64,000 bases of DNA, from the NCBI RefSeq assembly GCF_040947875.1, contig NZ_JBFRXN010000002.1, positions 1,240,001-1,304,000 on the forward strand. The letters are read 5' to 3'. The notes under the pieces were generated by a model. That model was not told the origin of the DNA, made no database searches, and was given only the letters and a program-made list of their open reading frames with translations. The DNA comes from Pseudomonas sp. MYb118 (GTDB lineage Bacteria; Pseudomonadota; Gammaproteobacteria; Pseudomonadales; Pseudomonadaceae). Positions 44,674 to 53,946 of this stretch are shown here, piece after piece. The position numbers and the translations under genes were made by a program. The first letter of the stretch is position 1. Each line of letters begins with the position of its first letter.

Positions 44674-45852
44674 TTGCGCTCTACCGAAGTCGTGATCATT
44701 GGCGCTGGCGCCGCAGGGTTGATGTGCGCACTGACCGCCGCCGGGCGCGGGCGTCAGGTGCTGCTGCTCGACCATGCGAACAAGGCCGGCAAGAAAATCC
44801 TGATGTCGGGCGGTGGCCGCTGCAATTTCACCAACATGTACACCGAGCCGAGCAATTTCCTCTCGCAGAACTCGCACTTCTGCAAATCCGCCCTGGCGCG
44901 TTACACCCAGTGGGATTTCATCGCCATGGTGGCCAAGCACAGCGTGCCCTACCACGAGAAGAAACTCGGCCAGCTGTTCTGTGATAACAAGTCCAGCGAC
45001 ATTCTTGAGATGCTGCTCGACGAGTGCGATCAGGCCGGCGTCAGCCTGCACCTGGACACCTCGATCCAGAACATCGAGAAACTGGAAAACGGTTACCTGC
45101 TGGACACCACGCTCGGCCAGGTCCGCTGCCAATCGCTGGTGATCGCCACCGGCGGCCTGTCGATTCCGACCCTGGGCGCCACAGGTTTCGGTTATCAGGT
45201 GGCCAAGCAGTTCGGCCACGACCTGCTGCCGACCCGCGCGGGCCTGGTGCCGTTCACCATCACCGACCAGCTCAAGGCCCTGTGCACCGAGCTGTCGGGT
45301 ACTTCAGTGGATTGCCTGGTGAGCTGCAACGAGCAGAGTTTCCGCGAAAACATCCTGTTCACTCACCGTGGCCTCAGCGGCCCGGCGATCTTGCAGATTT
45401 CCTCGTTCTGGGAACCCGGCGATACGGTCGAGATCAACCTGCTGCCCGACCTGGATACGCCGACCTGGCTGCAACAGCAGCAAGCGGAACGCCCGAACAG
45501 CGAACTGAAAACCCTGCTCGGTGAAATCTTCACCAAGAAGATGGCCAACCTGCTGGCGGACAACTGGTTCGTGTCCAAGCCGATGAAGCAGTACACCCAC
45601 GCGGAACTGGCTGACATCGCCGACAAACTGGCGAGCTGGAAAGTCGTGCCCGCCGGCACCGAAGGCTACCGCACCGCCGAAGTCACCCTGGGCGGCGTGA
45701 ACACCAACGAAGTGTCGTCCAAGACCATGGAATCGCTGAAAAGCCCGGGCCTGTACTTCATCGGCGAAGTGCTGGACGTGACCGGACACCTGGGCGGTTT
45801 CAACTTCCAGTGGGCCTGGGCCTCGGGCTACGCGGCTGCGCAGTACGTCTGA
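44674..45852 (+). CDS. BaiN/YhiN-type (HI0933-like) FAD-dependent oxidoreductase
   Basis: The 392-residue flavoprotein begins with an FAD-binding motif (STEVVIIGAGAAGLMCALTA), then SGGGRCNFTNMYTEP near residue 48, TGGLSIPTLGATGFGY near 168, and a C-terminal GEVLDVTGHLGGFNFQWAWA. This is the HI0933-like family, which includes BaiN and YhiN; the physiological substrate is unknown. TTG at 44674 is my start: AGAGGA stands eight bases upstream, and the motif begins three codons later. GTG at 44653 is possible but lies on the REPIN edge. Confidence 0.88.
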   Translation: MRSTEVVIIGAGAAGLMCALTAAGRGRQVLLLDHANKAGKKILMSGGGRCNFTNMYTEPSNFLSQNSHFCKSALARYTQWDFIAMVAKHSVPYHEKKLGQLFCDNKSSDILEMLLDECDQAGVSLHLDTSIQNIEKLENGYLLDTTLGQVRCQSLVIATGGLSIPTLGATGFGYQVAKQFGHDLLPTRAGLVPFTITDQLKALCTELSGTSVDCLVSCNEQSFRENILFTHRGLSGPAILQISSFWEPGDTVEINLLPDLDTPTWLQQQQAERPNSELKTLLGEIFTKKMANLLADNWFVSKPMKQYTHAELADIADKLASWKVVPAGTEGYRTAEVTLGGVNTNEVSSKTMESLKSPGLYFIGEVLDVTGHLGGFNFQWAWASGYAAAQYV

Positions 45853-45879
45853 CTCGAATTTCCCAATGTGAATGCAATC

Positions 45880-45971
45880 CCGTGGGAGCTGGCTTGCCAG
45901 CGATAGCGGCCTGACAGCCAACAAAGACGTTGAATGTGCCGGCCTCATCGCTGGCAAGCCAGCTCCTACAG
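45880..45971. repeat. REPIN of the AGCTGGC subtype
   Basis: Inverted cores GTGGGAGCTGGCTTGCCAGCGA and its complement. This is the only intact REPIN in the window with the AGCTGGCTTGCCAGC core; all others have GAGC or GGGC cores. Confidence 0.9.
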
Positions 45972-45997
45972 GGTTCTCTGCCATTGCGGAAATCTCC

Positions 45998-46028
45998 GAT
46001 CGTTCCCACGTTCCGCGTGGGAACGATC
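45998..46028. repeat. Perfect palindrome of a second intergenic repeat family
   Basis: GATCGTTCCCACG and CGTGGGAACGATC form a perfect 13-bp stem with a five-base loop. It is unrelated to the REP cores and resembles a palindrome often seen between Pseudomonas genes. It could also fold as an RNA hairpin, but no T-run follows. Confidence 0.75.
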
Positions 46029-46139
46029 ATTGTGCAAAGATAAGGAACAGATTTTGCTGTCACATGTGATCGGCGCCATTGCGTCGGCGTCATTAGTGGC
46101 TCAATTTAGCGTCATTGCCTCGGAAGGCCTTCGCACTTC

Positions 46140-48326
46140 ATGTCATCGACCCCTCTTCGTCAGTCTCTGCGTCGTATCTGGGCGCTGGATAAATTCAGCT
46201 ACAGCGTACGGGTATTCATTGCCCTGACCGGCAGCATGGCGCTGTGCTGGTATCAGGATGAAATGAACCTGCTGATCCCGCTGTTCCTCGGCATCATCGC
46301 CTGCGCCCTGGCCGAGACCGACGACAGCTGGCAGGGCCGCCTCAATTCACTGGCGGTGACCCTGGTGTGTTTCAGCATCGCCGCCCTGTCGGTGGAATTG
46401 CTGTTCCCCTACCCGATCATTTTTGTCATCGCCCTGGCCCTGGCCGGTTTCGGCCTGACCATGCTTGGCGCACTGGGCGAACGTTATGGTGCGATCGCTT
46501 CAGGCACGCTGATCCTGTCGGTGTACACCATGATCGGCGTGGACCAGCGCGGCGGCGCGGTCACCGACTTCTGGCACGAGCCGATGCTGTTGGTGGCGGG
46601 TGCGGCGTGGTACGGCATGCTCTCGGTGCTGTGGCAGGCGCTGTTTTCCAACCAGCCGGTGCAACAGAGCCTGGCGCGGCTGTTCCGCGAACTGGGGTTT
46701 TACCTCAAGCTCAAATCATCGCTGCTCGAACCGATCCGCCAGTTGGACGTGGAAGCACGCCGACTGGAACTGGCCCAACAGAACGGCCGGGTGGTCGCCG
46801 CCCTGAACGCCGCCAAGGAAATCATCCTGCACCGGGTCGGCAACGGTCGACCGGGGTCGAAAGTCAGCCGTTACCTGAAGCTCTACTTCCTCGCCCAGGA
46901 CATCCACGAACGGGCCAGCTCCTCGCACTACCCGTACAACGCCCTGGCCGAGGCGTTTTTCCACAGCGACGTGCTGTTCCGCTGTCAGCGCCTGCTGCGC
47001 CAGCAAGGCAAAGCCTGTCGCGTCCTGGCCGAGTCGATCCAGATGCGGCAACCATTCATCTATGACGCCAGTTTCGCCGAGGCCCTGGGCGACCTGCACG
47101 CGTCCATCGAACACCTGCGCATCCAGAGCAATCCGGCCTGGCGCGGGCTGTTGCGATCCCTGCGCGCGCTGTCCGTCAACCTCGGCACCATGGACCGCCT
47201 GCTCAGTGATGCAAGCAACCCCGACGCCCTCGCCGACGCCAGCGACAGCAGCCTGCTCGACCGCTCGCCACGCAACCTCAAGGACGTGTGGGTCCGTTTG
47301 CGCACGCAACTGACGCCGACTTCGCTGCTGTTCCGTCACGCCCTGCGCTTGCCGCTGGCCTTGAGCATTGGCTACGGCATGGTGCACTTGATTCACCCCT
47401 CGCAGGGCTACTGGATCATCCTCACCACGCTCTTCGTTTGCCAGCCGAACTACGGCGCGACGCGGCGCAAGCTCGGGCAGCGAATCATCGGCACCGCCAT
47501 CGGCCTGACCGTCGCCTGGGCGCTGTTCGATCTGTTTCCCAATCCGCTGGTGCAGTCGTGCATCGCCATCGTCGCCGGGGTGGTGTTCTTTATCAGCCGA
47601 ACCACCCATTACACCCTGGCGACCGCCGCGATCACGCTGATGGTGCTGTTCTGCTTCAACCAGGTGGGCGATGGCTACGGGCTGTTCCTGCCACGCCTGT
47701 TCGATACCCTGCTCGGCAGCCTGATCGCCGGGCTGGCGGTGTTCCTGTTCCTGCCGGACTGGCAGGGCCGACGCTTGAACAAGGTGCTGGCCAATACCCT
47801 GACCTGCAACAGCATTTACCTGCGCCAGATCATGCAGCAATACGCCGCCGGCAAAAGCGACGACCTGGCGTATCGCCTGGCCCGACGCAACGCCCACAAC
47901 GCCGACGCGGCGCTGTCGACGACGCTGGCCAACATGCTGATGGAGCCGGGGCATTTCCGGAAAGAGGCGGATGTGGGCTTTCGTTTCCTGGTGCTGTCGC
48001 ACACCTTGCTCAGCTACCTGTCAGGGTTGGGCGCGCACCGCGAAACCCAGCTGCCGACGGACGTGCGCGAACATCTGATCGAGGGCGCCGGGGCGAAGCT
48101 GGCCAGCAGCATTGATGAAATCGCCCAGGGCCTGGTGAGCAAAATGCCGATCGCGATCCAGAGCGATGACGAAGAAGCGCTGGCCAACGAACTGGAGCAG
48201 ATGCCGGACGAGATCGACGAAGGTCAGCGGCTGGTGCAGACGCAATTGGCGTTGATCTGCCGGCAACTGGGGCCGCTGCGGACGTTGGCGGCGCATTTGA
48301 TCAAGGATACGAGCGAGGATGTGTAG
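46140..48326 (+). CDS. yccS: YccS-family inner-membrane protein (FUSC domain)
   Basis: The 728-residue protein has two hydrophobic bundles of about six helices each (residues about 25-170 and 400-530), separated by a soluble helical region, and a C-terminal cytoplasmic helical domain. This is the YccS/YhfK architecture related to aromatic-acid exporters. Landmarks are RVFIALTGSMALCWYQ near residue 24 and LIHPSQGYWIILTTLFVCQP near residue 415, followed by the NYGATRRKLGQRIIGT stretch typical of FUSC proteins. Substrate and role are unknown. It stands alone between repeat elements. Confidence 0.88.
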   Translation: MSSTPLRQSLRRIWALDKFSYSVRVFIALTGSMALCWYQDEMNLLIPLFLGIIACALAETDDSWQGRLNSLAVTLVCFSIAALSVELLFPYPIIFVIALALAGFGLTMLGALGERYGAIASGTLILSVYTMIGVDQRGGAVTDFWHEPMLLVAGAAWYGMLSVLWQALFSNQPVQQSLARLFRELGFYLKLKSSLLEPIRQLDVEARRLELAQQNGRVVAALNAAKEIILHRVGNGRPGSKVSRYLKLYFLAQDIHERASSSHYPYNALAEAFFHSDVLFRCQRLLRQQGKACRVLAESIQMRQPFIYDASFAEALGDLHASIEHLRIQSNPAWRGLLRSLRALSVNLGTMDRLLSDASNPDALADASDSSLLDRSPRNLKDVWVRLRTQLTPTSLLFRHALRLPLALSIGYGMVHLIHPSQGYWIILTTLFVCQPNYGATRRKLGQRIIGTAIGLTVAWALFDLFPNPLVQSCIAIVAGVVFFISRTTHYTLATAAITLMVLFCFNQVGDGYGLFLPRLFDTLLGSLIAGLAVFLFLPDWQGRRLNKVLANTLTCNSIYLRQIMQQYAAGKSDDLAYRLARRNAHNADAALSTTLANMLMEPGHFRKEADVGFRFLVLSHTLLSYLSGLGAHRETQLPTDVREHLIEGAGAKLASSIDEIAQGLVSKMPIAIQSDDEEALANELEQMPDEIDEGQRLVQTQLALICRQLGPLRTLAAHLIKDTSEDV

Positions 48327-48341
48327 CGGCTGATCGGCCGT

Positions 48342-48434
48342 CATCGCGAGCAGGCTCGCTCCCACAGGGTTCTGTGTTGTACACAAAATCGGTGGGCACT
48401 GACACCCACTGTGGGAGCGAGCCTGCTCGCGATA
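48342..48434. repeat. REP pair, outward-facing
   Basis: TCATCGCGAGCAGGCTCGCT and GGGAGCGAGCCTGCTCGCGA lie about 50 bases apart between the convergent yccS and binding-protein genes. Confidence 0.9.
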
Positions 48435-48452
48435 GGGCCAGTGCAAACACCC

Positions 48453-49190
48453 TCACATCCCATGCTGCTTCAACAACCGCGCATAACTGCCATCGGCCTT
48501 CATCCCGGCAATCTCCCGATCAAACCCGGCAACGATCTGCTCATGCTCCGGGTTCTTCAGGCTCACCAATATATGCAGGCTGTTCTCGCTCAGCGCCTTG
48601 GGCAGGAACTCCACCGAATTGCGCACCTTGGCGGACTCACGCGCCAGGTAATAACGCGCCACGTATTCATCTTCCAGTGTCAGCTTGACCCGGTCAGCCG
48701 CCACCATGCGCACGGCCATGGCAAAACTGTGAACCGGGATTTTCTGTAACGAAGCATCTTCGTCGAACTCGGGCGAATAGGCGTAACCGCGCACGATGGC
48801 AATCGGGTACATGTGCAGTTGTTGCAGGTTATTGAACTCGATGGGGGCGTCCTTGCGCTTGAGGAAGCGCACGCGGTTGAGCAGGTACTCAGCGGAAAAC
48901 TTGCCCAGCTTGGTGCGTTCTTCGGTGTACCAGGCATTCACCAGCACGTCGTAACGCCCTTCGCCCACGCCCATCAACGCCCGCGCCCAGGGCACCTGCT
49001 CGAATTCACTGGCGTAACCTGCGCGAGCCAGCGCTGTGGCAACGATGTCGGTAGCCAGCCCGCCATTGACCAGCGTGGCGTCGGTAAAGGGTGGCCAGGC
49101 GTCGGCGACCAGTCGCAGCTTTTGCGCAGCCGCGCCTTGAGTCAGCAACAGCAAACCGATCAAGGCCAATGCTCGATGCAATCGCGGCAT
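48453..49190 (-). CDS. Periplasmic solute-binding protein, amino-acid type (SBP family 3)
   Basis: The 245-residue protein has a signal peptide (MPRLHRALALIGLLLLTQGAAA) and an SBP-bac-3 domain opening with LRLVADAWPPFTDATLVNGG, the usual ligand-domain start, then VPWARALMGVGEGRYDVLVN near residue 66. It has no transporter genes beside it, so it may be an orphan receptor or serve a distant permease. AAGGA precedes the ATG at 49190. Its ligand cannot be predicted. It is convergent with yccS and divergent from elaA. Confidence 0.85.
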   Translation of the reverse strand: MPRLHRALALIGLLLLTQGAAAQKLRLVADAWPPFTDATLVNGGLATDIVATALARAGYASEFEQVPWARALMGVGEGRYDVLVNAWYTEERTKLGKFSAEYLLNRVRFLKRKDAPIEFNNLQQLHMYPIAIVRGYAYSPEFDEDASLQKIPVHSFAMAVRMVAADRVKLTLEDEYVARYYLARESAKVRNSVEFLPKALSENSLHILVSLKNPEHEQIVAGFDREIAGMKADGSYARLLKQHGM

Positions 49191-49445
49191 GCTCGATATC
49201 CTTAGCGGGCAGGCGCCCACGTGTTTTCAGCGAAAACTCCAAGGCCCCTCTACCGGCATGACCCAGGTACTAACCTTAGCTCATCGAAACCACTGCGCAG
49301 CGCTTCACCAGAGATTACACAAAGAAGACACGGCTGAGAGAAATGAATGATGGCATTTTGGCCTTTGTCACAGATTTCTCTGCCATGCAGACATCCCCCT
49401 TCCGGACGCTTAGTATCCGAACCACTGATTCAGGGGAACGTGAAG

Positions 49446-49898
49446 ATGACATTCGATTGGGTTTGCAAACACCACAGCGATCTGGGCAAGGAACAGCTGT
49501 ACGCGATTCTGCAACTGCGCGTGGAGGTGTTCGTGGTCGAACAGAAATGCGTGTACCAGGACGTCGATGGACAGGACCTGGAAGGCGATACCTGCCACCT
49601 GATGGCCTGGGATGGCGATCGGCTGGCGGCTTACCTGCGCCTGCTCGACCCGCAAATGCAGGGCGGCGATGTGGTGATCGGCCGGGTGATCACGGCGCCT
49701 GATTATCGCGGCCAGGGGCTGGGCCATGAGCTGATCGCCCAGGCGTTGAAACAGGCGCAAAAGCACTGGCCGGATATGCCGATCTACCTGTCGGCGCAGG
49801 CGCATTTGCAGGGGTATTACGGGCGCTACGGGTTTGAGGTGGCCGGAGAGGAGTACCTTGAGGATGGGATTCCACACATCGGCATGCGGCGGCCCTGA
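49446..49898 (+). CDS. elaA: ElaA-type GNAT acetyltransferase
   Basis: The 150-residue protein matches the ElaA group: YAILQLRVEVFVVEQKCVYQ near residue 19, DVDGQDLEGDTCHLMAW, the acetyl-CoA motif VITAPDYRGQGLGHELIAQA near 78, and the end HLQGYYGRYGFEVAGEEYLE then DGIPHIGM. The natural acceptor of ElaA proteins is not known. GGGGAA lies upstream of the ATG at 49446. The gene is monocistronic and followed by a degenerate REP pair. Confidence 0.92.
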   Translation: MTFDWVCKHHSDLGKEQLYAILQLRVEVFVVEQKCVYQDVDGQDLEGDTCHLMAWDGDRLAAYLRLLDPQMQGGDVVIGRVITAPDYRGQGLGHELIAQALKQAQKHWPDMPIYLSAQAHLQGYYGRYGFEVAGEEYLEDGIPHIGMRRP

Positions 49899-49904
49899 GA
49901 AACA

Positions 49905-49961
49905 TCTCGCTCCCACAAAAGGCAACGCGCCCTACTGTGGGAGCGAGCCTGCTCGCGATAG
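49905..49961. repeat. Degenerate REP pair (one arm truncated)
   Basis: An intact core (GTGGGAGCGAGCCTGCTCGCGA, 49937-49958) follows a shortened partner, CTCGCTCCCAC, which lacks the inner half of the palindrome. It is placed between elaA and the convergent winged-helix gene. Confidence 0.8.
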
Positions 49962-49984
49962 CGCCAGCTCAGACACTACAAAAA

Positions 49985-50281
49985 TCAAGGATATTCCAAC
50001 ACCGCCCTGATCTGCCGCAAATTGCGCTCGATCCACCCGCGATCAATCGCCCCCCACTCGCGAATCCGATAGCGCCCGGCGTGATTGCGTGCGCCCTCCT
50101 CCTGTTCGAATTCGCAGACGATGTCCAGGTCCGCCAACGCCGCGATGGTGTCCTGGGCCGTGCGCCGGGGCATGCCGGTCACATCGGTCAGGGCCGGTAC
50201 ACTGCTGGCCAGCCCGCTATCAATCAGGTACGCCACGTACAGGCGACGGTAGAAGCTGCTCTTGGTCTTGCTCACGTCCAT
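49985..50281 (-). CDS. Small winged-helix DNA-binding protein
   Basis: The 98-residue protein reads as one winged-helix domain: YRRLYVAYLIDSGLASSVPA, then LTDVTGMPRRTAQDTIAALAD as the recognition helices near residues 36-56, and the wing HAGRYRIREWGAIDRGW. AAGGAG seven bases before the ATG at 50281 sets the start. It follows the YgjP-like gene by 15 bases in the same direction, suggesting co-transcription. Its target is unknown. Confidence 0.8.
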   Translation of the reverse strand: MDVSKTKSSFYRRLYVAYLIDSGLASSVPALTDVTGMPRRTAQDTIAALADLDIVCEFEQEEGARNHAGRYRIREWGAIDRGWIERNLRQIRAVLEYP

Positions 50282-50296
50282 CCACACACTCCTTGG

Positions 50297-50788
50297 CTAC
50301 TGCATTTCCCGCCACGTCAGGTACACCCGCAGGTCGAATTCCACCTGGTGATACCCCGGCAACATGTGCTCGCACAGCTTGTAGAACGCCTTGTTGTGAT
50401 CCGATTCCTTGAAGTGCGCCAATTCGTGCACCACGATCATCTTGAGGAATTCGGCTGGCGCTTCCTTGAACAGCGAGGCCACGCGGATTTCCTTCTTCGC
50501 CTTGAGCTTGCCGCCCTGCACTCGGGAAATCGTGGTGTGCAGGCCCAGGGCGCGGTGCGTCAGGTCCAGGCGGTTGTCGAACAACACCTTGTCGATGGCG
50601 GGCGCGTTGCGCAGGTATTCCTGCTTCAGGTCCAGGGCGTAGGTGTACAGCGCCTTGTCGCTCTGCACCGCGTGCTGCTGCGGATAGCGCCGGCTCAGGT
50701 ACTCGCCCAGACGGTCGTCGGCGATCAGTTGGCGCACCTGATCCTGCAACGCGGCGGGGTAGGCCTGTAGGTACTTCAAGGCGGTCAT
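50297..50788 (-). CDS. YgjP-like metallopeptidase-domain protein
   Basis: The 163-residue protein carries the zinc motif HELAHFKESDHNKAFY near residue 120, the pattern of the YgjP/DUF45 (M48-like) family, with KAKKEIRVASLFKEAPAEF before it. Such proteins are predicted cytosolic metallopeptidases with unknown substrates. I chose the ATG at 50788 (MTALKYLQAY) because the family resemblance starts there; 50806 in frame is possible and neither has a strong ribosome site. It is upstream of the small winged-helix gene. Confidence 0.85.
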   Translation of the reverse strand: MTALKYLQAYPAALQDQVRQLIADDRLGEYLSRRYPQQHAVQSDKALYTYALDLKQEYLRNAPAIDKVLFDNRLDLTHRALGLHTTISRVQGGKLKAKKEIRVASLFKEAPAEFLKMIVVHELAHFKESDHNKAFYKLCEHMLPGYHQVEFDLRVYLTWREMQ

Positions 50789-50833
50789 TGCAACGCAGAC
50801 ATCCATTACACAAAGGTCGCCAGTGTAGCGAAT

Positions 50834-52957
50834 TCAGCCCGTCAGCGCGCTCCAGTCGAACGGTTGCGCGAAGCCCGAGACGTCTTCGGCGACCATCGGA
50901 TGCGCCACCAGGAAGCCTTGCACGTACTCACAGCCATTGGCGCGCAACCACTCATATTGCTCGACGGTTTCCACACCTTCGGCGATCACCAGGATTGCAT
51001 ACTGCTTGCACAGGTCGATCACATTGCGCACCAATGCCGCGTCCCTCGACGAGCCCGGCAACCGCGCGATCACATGGCGATCGAGCTTGAGCGTGTCCAG
51101 CTCAAGGTCGCGCAGATGAGACAGCGAGCACGGTCCGGAACCGAAGTCATCCAGCGCCACCCGCACCCCCAGATTACGCAGCAGACGCAACTGCTTGCGG
51201 GTTTCCTCGGGGTTCTGGATCAAGGCCTCTTCCGTGACCTCGACCTCAAGATGGTGCGGCTGCAACTCATGCCGCTCCAGCACCTGGCGCAACTCGGTGA
51301 CCAGGTTGGGCATGCCGAACTGCGTGCTGCTCAGGCTGACACCCAGCACCAGGTCCTCGGCAAACAGGGTTTCCCAGGCTTTGCGCTGGCCGGCGCTGCG
51401 CTGATAGATCCAGGTGCTCAGGCGGCTGATCAGCCGCGCCTCTTCCAGCAAGGGTAAAAACAGCCCGGGCGGTACGTCGCCGACACTCGGGTGCTGCCAG
51501 CGCAGCAACGCTTCGAACCCGCGGATCTTCCCGTCCTCGATGGCCACCTGCGGCTGATACACCAGGTTGAAGTCACGGTTTTCAATGGCGTTGCGCACGC
51601 TCTCTTCCAGCATCAGCCGCGAGCGTGCCCGGCCGTTCATGTCGTGGTCATAGAAGCGATACTGCTGGCGCCCGGCGCGTTTGGCCTCGTACATGGCGAT
51701 ATCCGCCGCGCGCATCAACCCGTCGAGGTTGGCACCGCAGTCCGGATAGGTCGCGATGCCGATACTGGCACCCAGCGAGATATCGAGGCCATCAATCTGC
51801 TGACAGATCGACACCCGCTCGATGAGTTTTTCCGCGATTTTCGCCGCCTGCTCGGGAAACTCCAGTTCCAGCAGCGCCGTGAATTCATCACCGCCCATGC
51901 GCGCCAGAATGTCGAAAGGGCGCAAACAGGCTTTCAGTTGTTCCGAGACCCAACGCAGCACCCGGTCACCGGCGTCATGCCCAAGGGAGTCGTTGACCCG
52001 CTTGAAACCGTCCAGATCGAGGTACATCAGCACCCACGCGCAATCGGAACGCTCACCGCGCAGCAGCAGGTTTTCTACCGTCTGATAGAAACCCCGGCGA
52101 TTGAGCAGGCCGGTCAACGGGTCGGTGACCGCCTGGAACTCCAGTTGCTGATGCAGATGGCGCACCACCGACATGTCCAGCACCGTCACCACCATCGCGT
52201 GCTGTTCGGCAGGCAGCGGCGCGCACGATAGCGCCACGGGCAACTGCTGCCCGGTGGCGGTACGCAGCAAAGCATCATGCAGGCGGAAGGTCTCGCCGCG
52301 CTTGTAACCGCAGAACAACTCCGAATCGGCCCACAGCGGGATATGCGGTTTTTGCAGGTAATCCAGAAATTCCTTGTCCTGCAGGTCCTGCTGCGTGGCA
52401 TTGAGCAGGCGCGACATGGCCGGGTTGGCGAAGCGGATCACCCCGCTCTCATCGACCACCAGAATGCCTTCGGCGGCGTTGTCCAGCACCGAGGCGTTGA
52501 AGGCCCGCGCCACTTCCAGGTCATGGCTCAGGCGCTGCAACGCCCGGCGATTGCGCTGGTGCTCGAGCAACGCCTGGACCTTGGGCTTGAGGATCTGCGG
52601 GTCGAACGGCTTGAACAGGTAATCCACCGCCCCGCTGGCATAGCCCTTGATCACGGCATCCTGGGACTGTTCGTTGGCGGTGAGGAAAATGATCGGTGTG
52701 AGACGGGTTCGCTGGCTGCCGCGCATCAGGCGGGCGACCTCGAAACCGTCCATGCCCGGCATCTGCACATCCAGCAGCACCAGGTCGATATCGTGTTCGA
52801 GGAGCAGGCTGAGCGCCTCGAAACCGGACGCAGCCGTCATCACTTGCCAGTCCTGGCGCTGCAACAACGCGCGCATACTGATCAGGTTTTCAGGGTAATC
52901 ATCGACGATCAAAAGGGTTGAGTTGCCTTCAACTGGCGAAGTTTGCGCGCATTCCAT
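50834..52957 (-). CDS. Response regulator with PAS, GGDEF and EAL domains
   Basis: The 707-residue protein has a receiver domain (LLIVDDYPENL, phospho-aspartate in VLLDVQMPGMDGFEV near residue 61, KPF near 110), a PAS domain (about 150-270), a GGDEF domain with intact RPFDILARMGGDEFTALLE including the RxxD inhibitory site, and an EAL domain (about 450-707). In the EAL part, EALLRW, VTEEAL, LDDFGSG, LKLDRH, AEGVET and QGFLV are present, but the metal-ligand Asn of the usual VNLS is Ser in LGVSLSSTQF. It should act on c-di-GMP; diguanylate cyclase activity looks intact, phosphodiesterase activity is doubtful. No histidine kinase is adjacent. Confidence 0.93.
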   Translation of the reverse strand: MECAQTSPVEGNSTLLIVDDYPENLISMRALLQRQDWQVMTAASGFEALSLLLEHDIDLVLLDVQMPGMDGFEVARLMRGSQRTRLTPIIFLTANEQSQDAVIKGYASGAVDYLFKPFDPQILKPKVQALLEHQRNRRALQRLSHDLEVARAFNASVLDNAAEGILVVDESGVIRFANPAMSRLLNATQQDLQDKEFLDYLQKPHIPLWADSELFCGYKRGETFRLHDALLRTATGQQLPVALSCAPLPAEQHAMVVTVLDMSVVRHLHQQLEFQAVTDPLTGLLNRRGFYQTVENLLLRGERSDCAWVLMYLDLDGFKRVNDSLGHDAGDRVLRWVSEQLKACLRPFDILARMGGDEFTALLELEFPEQAAKIAEKLIERVSICQQIDGLDISLGASIGIATYPDCGANLDGLMRAADIAMYEAKRAGRQQYRFYDHDMNGRARSRLMLEESVRNAIENRDFNLVYQPQVAIEDGKIRGFEALLRWQHPSVGDVPPGLFLPLLEEARLISRLSTWIYQRSAGQRKAWETLFAEDLVLGVSLSSTQFGMPNLVTELRQVLERHELQPHHLEVEVTEEALIQNPEETRKQLRLLRNLGVRVALDDFGSGPCSLSHLRDLELDTLKLDRHVIARLPGSSRDAALVRNVIDLCKQYAILVIAEGVETVEQYEWLRANGCEYVQGFLVAHPMVAEDVSGFAQPFDWSALTG

Positions 52958-53277
52958 GCTGCTTCTCTTGTCGGGACGTCAGGCCGGATTCTCGTGAAAA
53001 CCGGACACTACAGTGCTTTCACTCTAGACCGGGTTCGGCAAAAGCTGAAGCTGTCAGTACGCCATCATTTAACCACAGCGTTATTTTGCCGACTAACGGT
53101 CACCTCTACAGCCCCCTAAACACGGGAAAGATGGCGTTTTAACAGGATTTTGACGCCATCCATCTGTCAGTCCGACGTTAACAAAGCGTCCTTCTACGCT
53201 TATAAAGAGCGCCCTCCAAGGCCCGTGCTAGAGCTTCTGGCACACCCGTGCCGGAAAAACGTTGTGGACATTCACCT
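52958..53277. other. Divergent region between the GGDEF/EAL gene and the alginate lyase
   Basis: About 320 bases without a gene. The right part carries the strong promoter listed next. The left part (53060-53130) is AT-richer, with no palindrome or repeat that I can recognise. Confidence 0.6.
53178..53206 (+). promoter_or_regulatory. Sigma-70-type promoter of the PL7 lyase gene
   Basis: TTAACA (53178-53183), exactly 17 bases, TATAAA (53201-53206): five of six consensus matches in each element. Transcription would start near 53213, leaving a leader of about 65 nt. It is one of the best promoter matches in the window. Confidence 0.75.
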
Positions 53278-53946
53278 ATGATCGACCTTGCATCCTGGAA
53301 CCTCAGCGTTCCCGTCGGCAGCCCGCCGTACACTGTTGAAACCAACAAACTGGTGAAGGGCTACAAGAATCAATATTTTCATTCCGACACCGGTACCTTG
53401 TTCTTCTGGTCGCCCGTGACCGGCACCCGCACCGAAAACGCCAAGTACCCGCGCACCGAACTGCGGGAAACCTACAGCAACGGCACCCTGAAAAACTGGT
53501 ACTACCCCGACGCCGACAACTCTCTGCGCGCCACCCTGGCAGTGAACCAGGTGCCCAGCTCGGGCAAGATCGTCATCGGCCAGATTCACGCCTATGAAAG
53601 CCAGAAGCCCATGGTCAAGGTCGAGTACCAATACAAGGACGCCACCAAGGCCGGCAACATCGTCGCCAAGGTACGCATGCACCCCGACGACGGCGAAGGC
53701 CGGGTCATCACCATCGCCACGGGCGTGAAACTGAACCAGGAGTTTTCCTACCTCATCCACCTGAGCCCCGGCGGCGCACTGGGCATCAGTGCGGCGGGCT
53801 ACCAGTGGGACACCAAGATCAGCGCGACGTGGCGGGTCAAACCCTTGTATTTCAAGGCCGGGGTGTACGTGCAGGACAACACCGGCTACACCAGCGAAGG
53901 CGGCAAGGTGACGTTCAGCAAGCTGGATATTGATCACGACAAATAG
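53278..53946 (+). CDS. Polysaccharide lyase family 7 (alginate lyase)
   Basis: The 222-residue protein is a single PL7 beta-jelly-roll domain. The three active-site strands are visible: RTELRE near residue 60, QIHAYE near 102 (Q and H of the QIH motif), and YFKAGVYVQ near 197. These enzymes cleave alginate by beta-elimination. The protein starts MIDLASWNLSVPVG with no signal peptide and no lipobox, so it would stay in the cytoplasm unless exported another way. It has its own good promoter and is not in an alginate operon. Upstream codons from 53248 are open but lack secretion features. Confidence 0.88.
   Translation: MIDLASWNLSVPVGSPPYTVETNKLVKGYKNQYFHSDTGTLFFWSPVTGTRTENAKYPRTELRETYSNGTLKNWYYPDADNSLRATLAVNQVPSSGKIVIGQIHAYESQKPMVKVEYQYKDATKAGNIVAKVRMHPDDGEGRVITIATGVKLNQEFSYLIHLSPGGALGISAAGYQWDTKISATWRVKPLYFKAGVYVQDNTGYTSEGGKVTFSKLDIDHDK

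Noticed and set aside
42582..44699. Open frame of about 705 codons on the minus strand across dbpA
   Set aside because: Shadow of the MFS and dbpA genes; no recognisable protein features.
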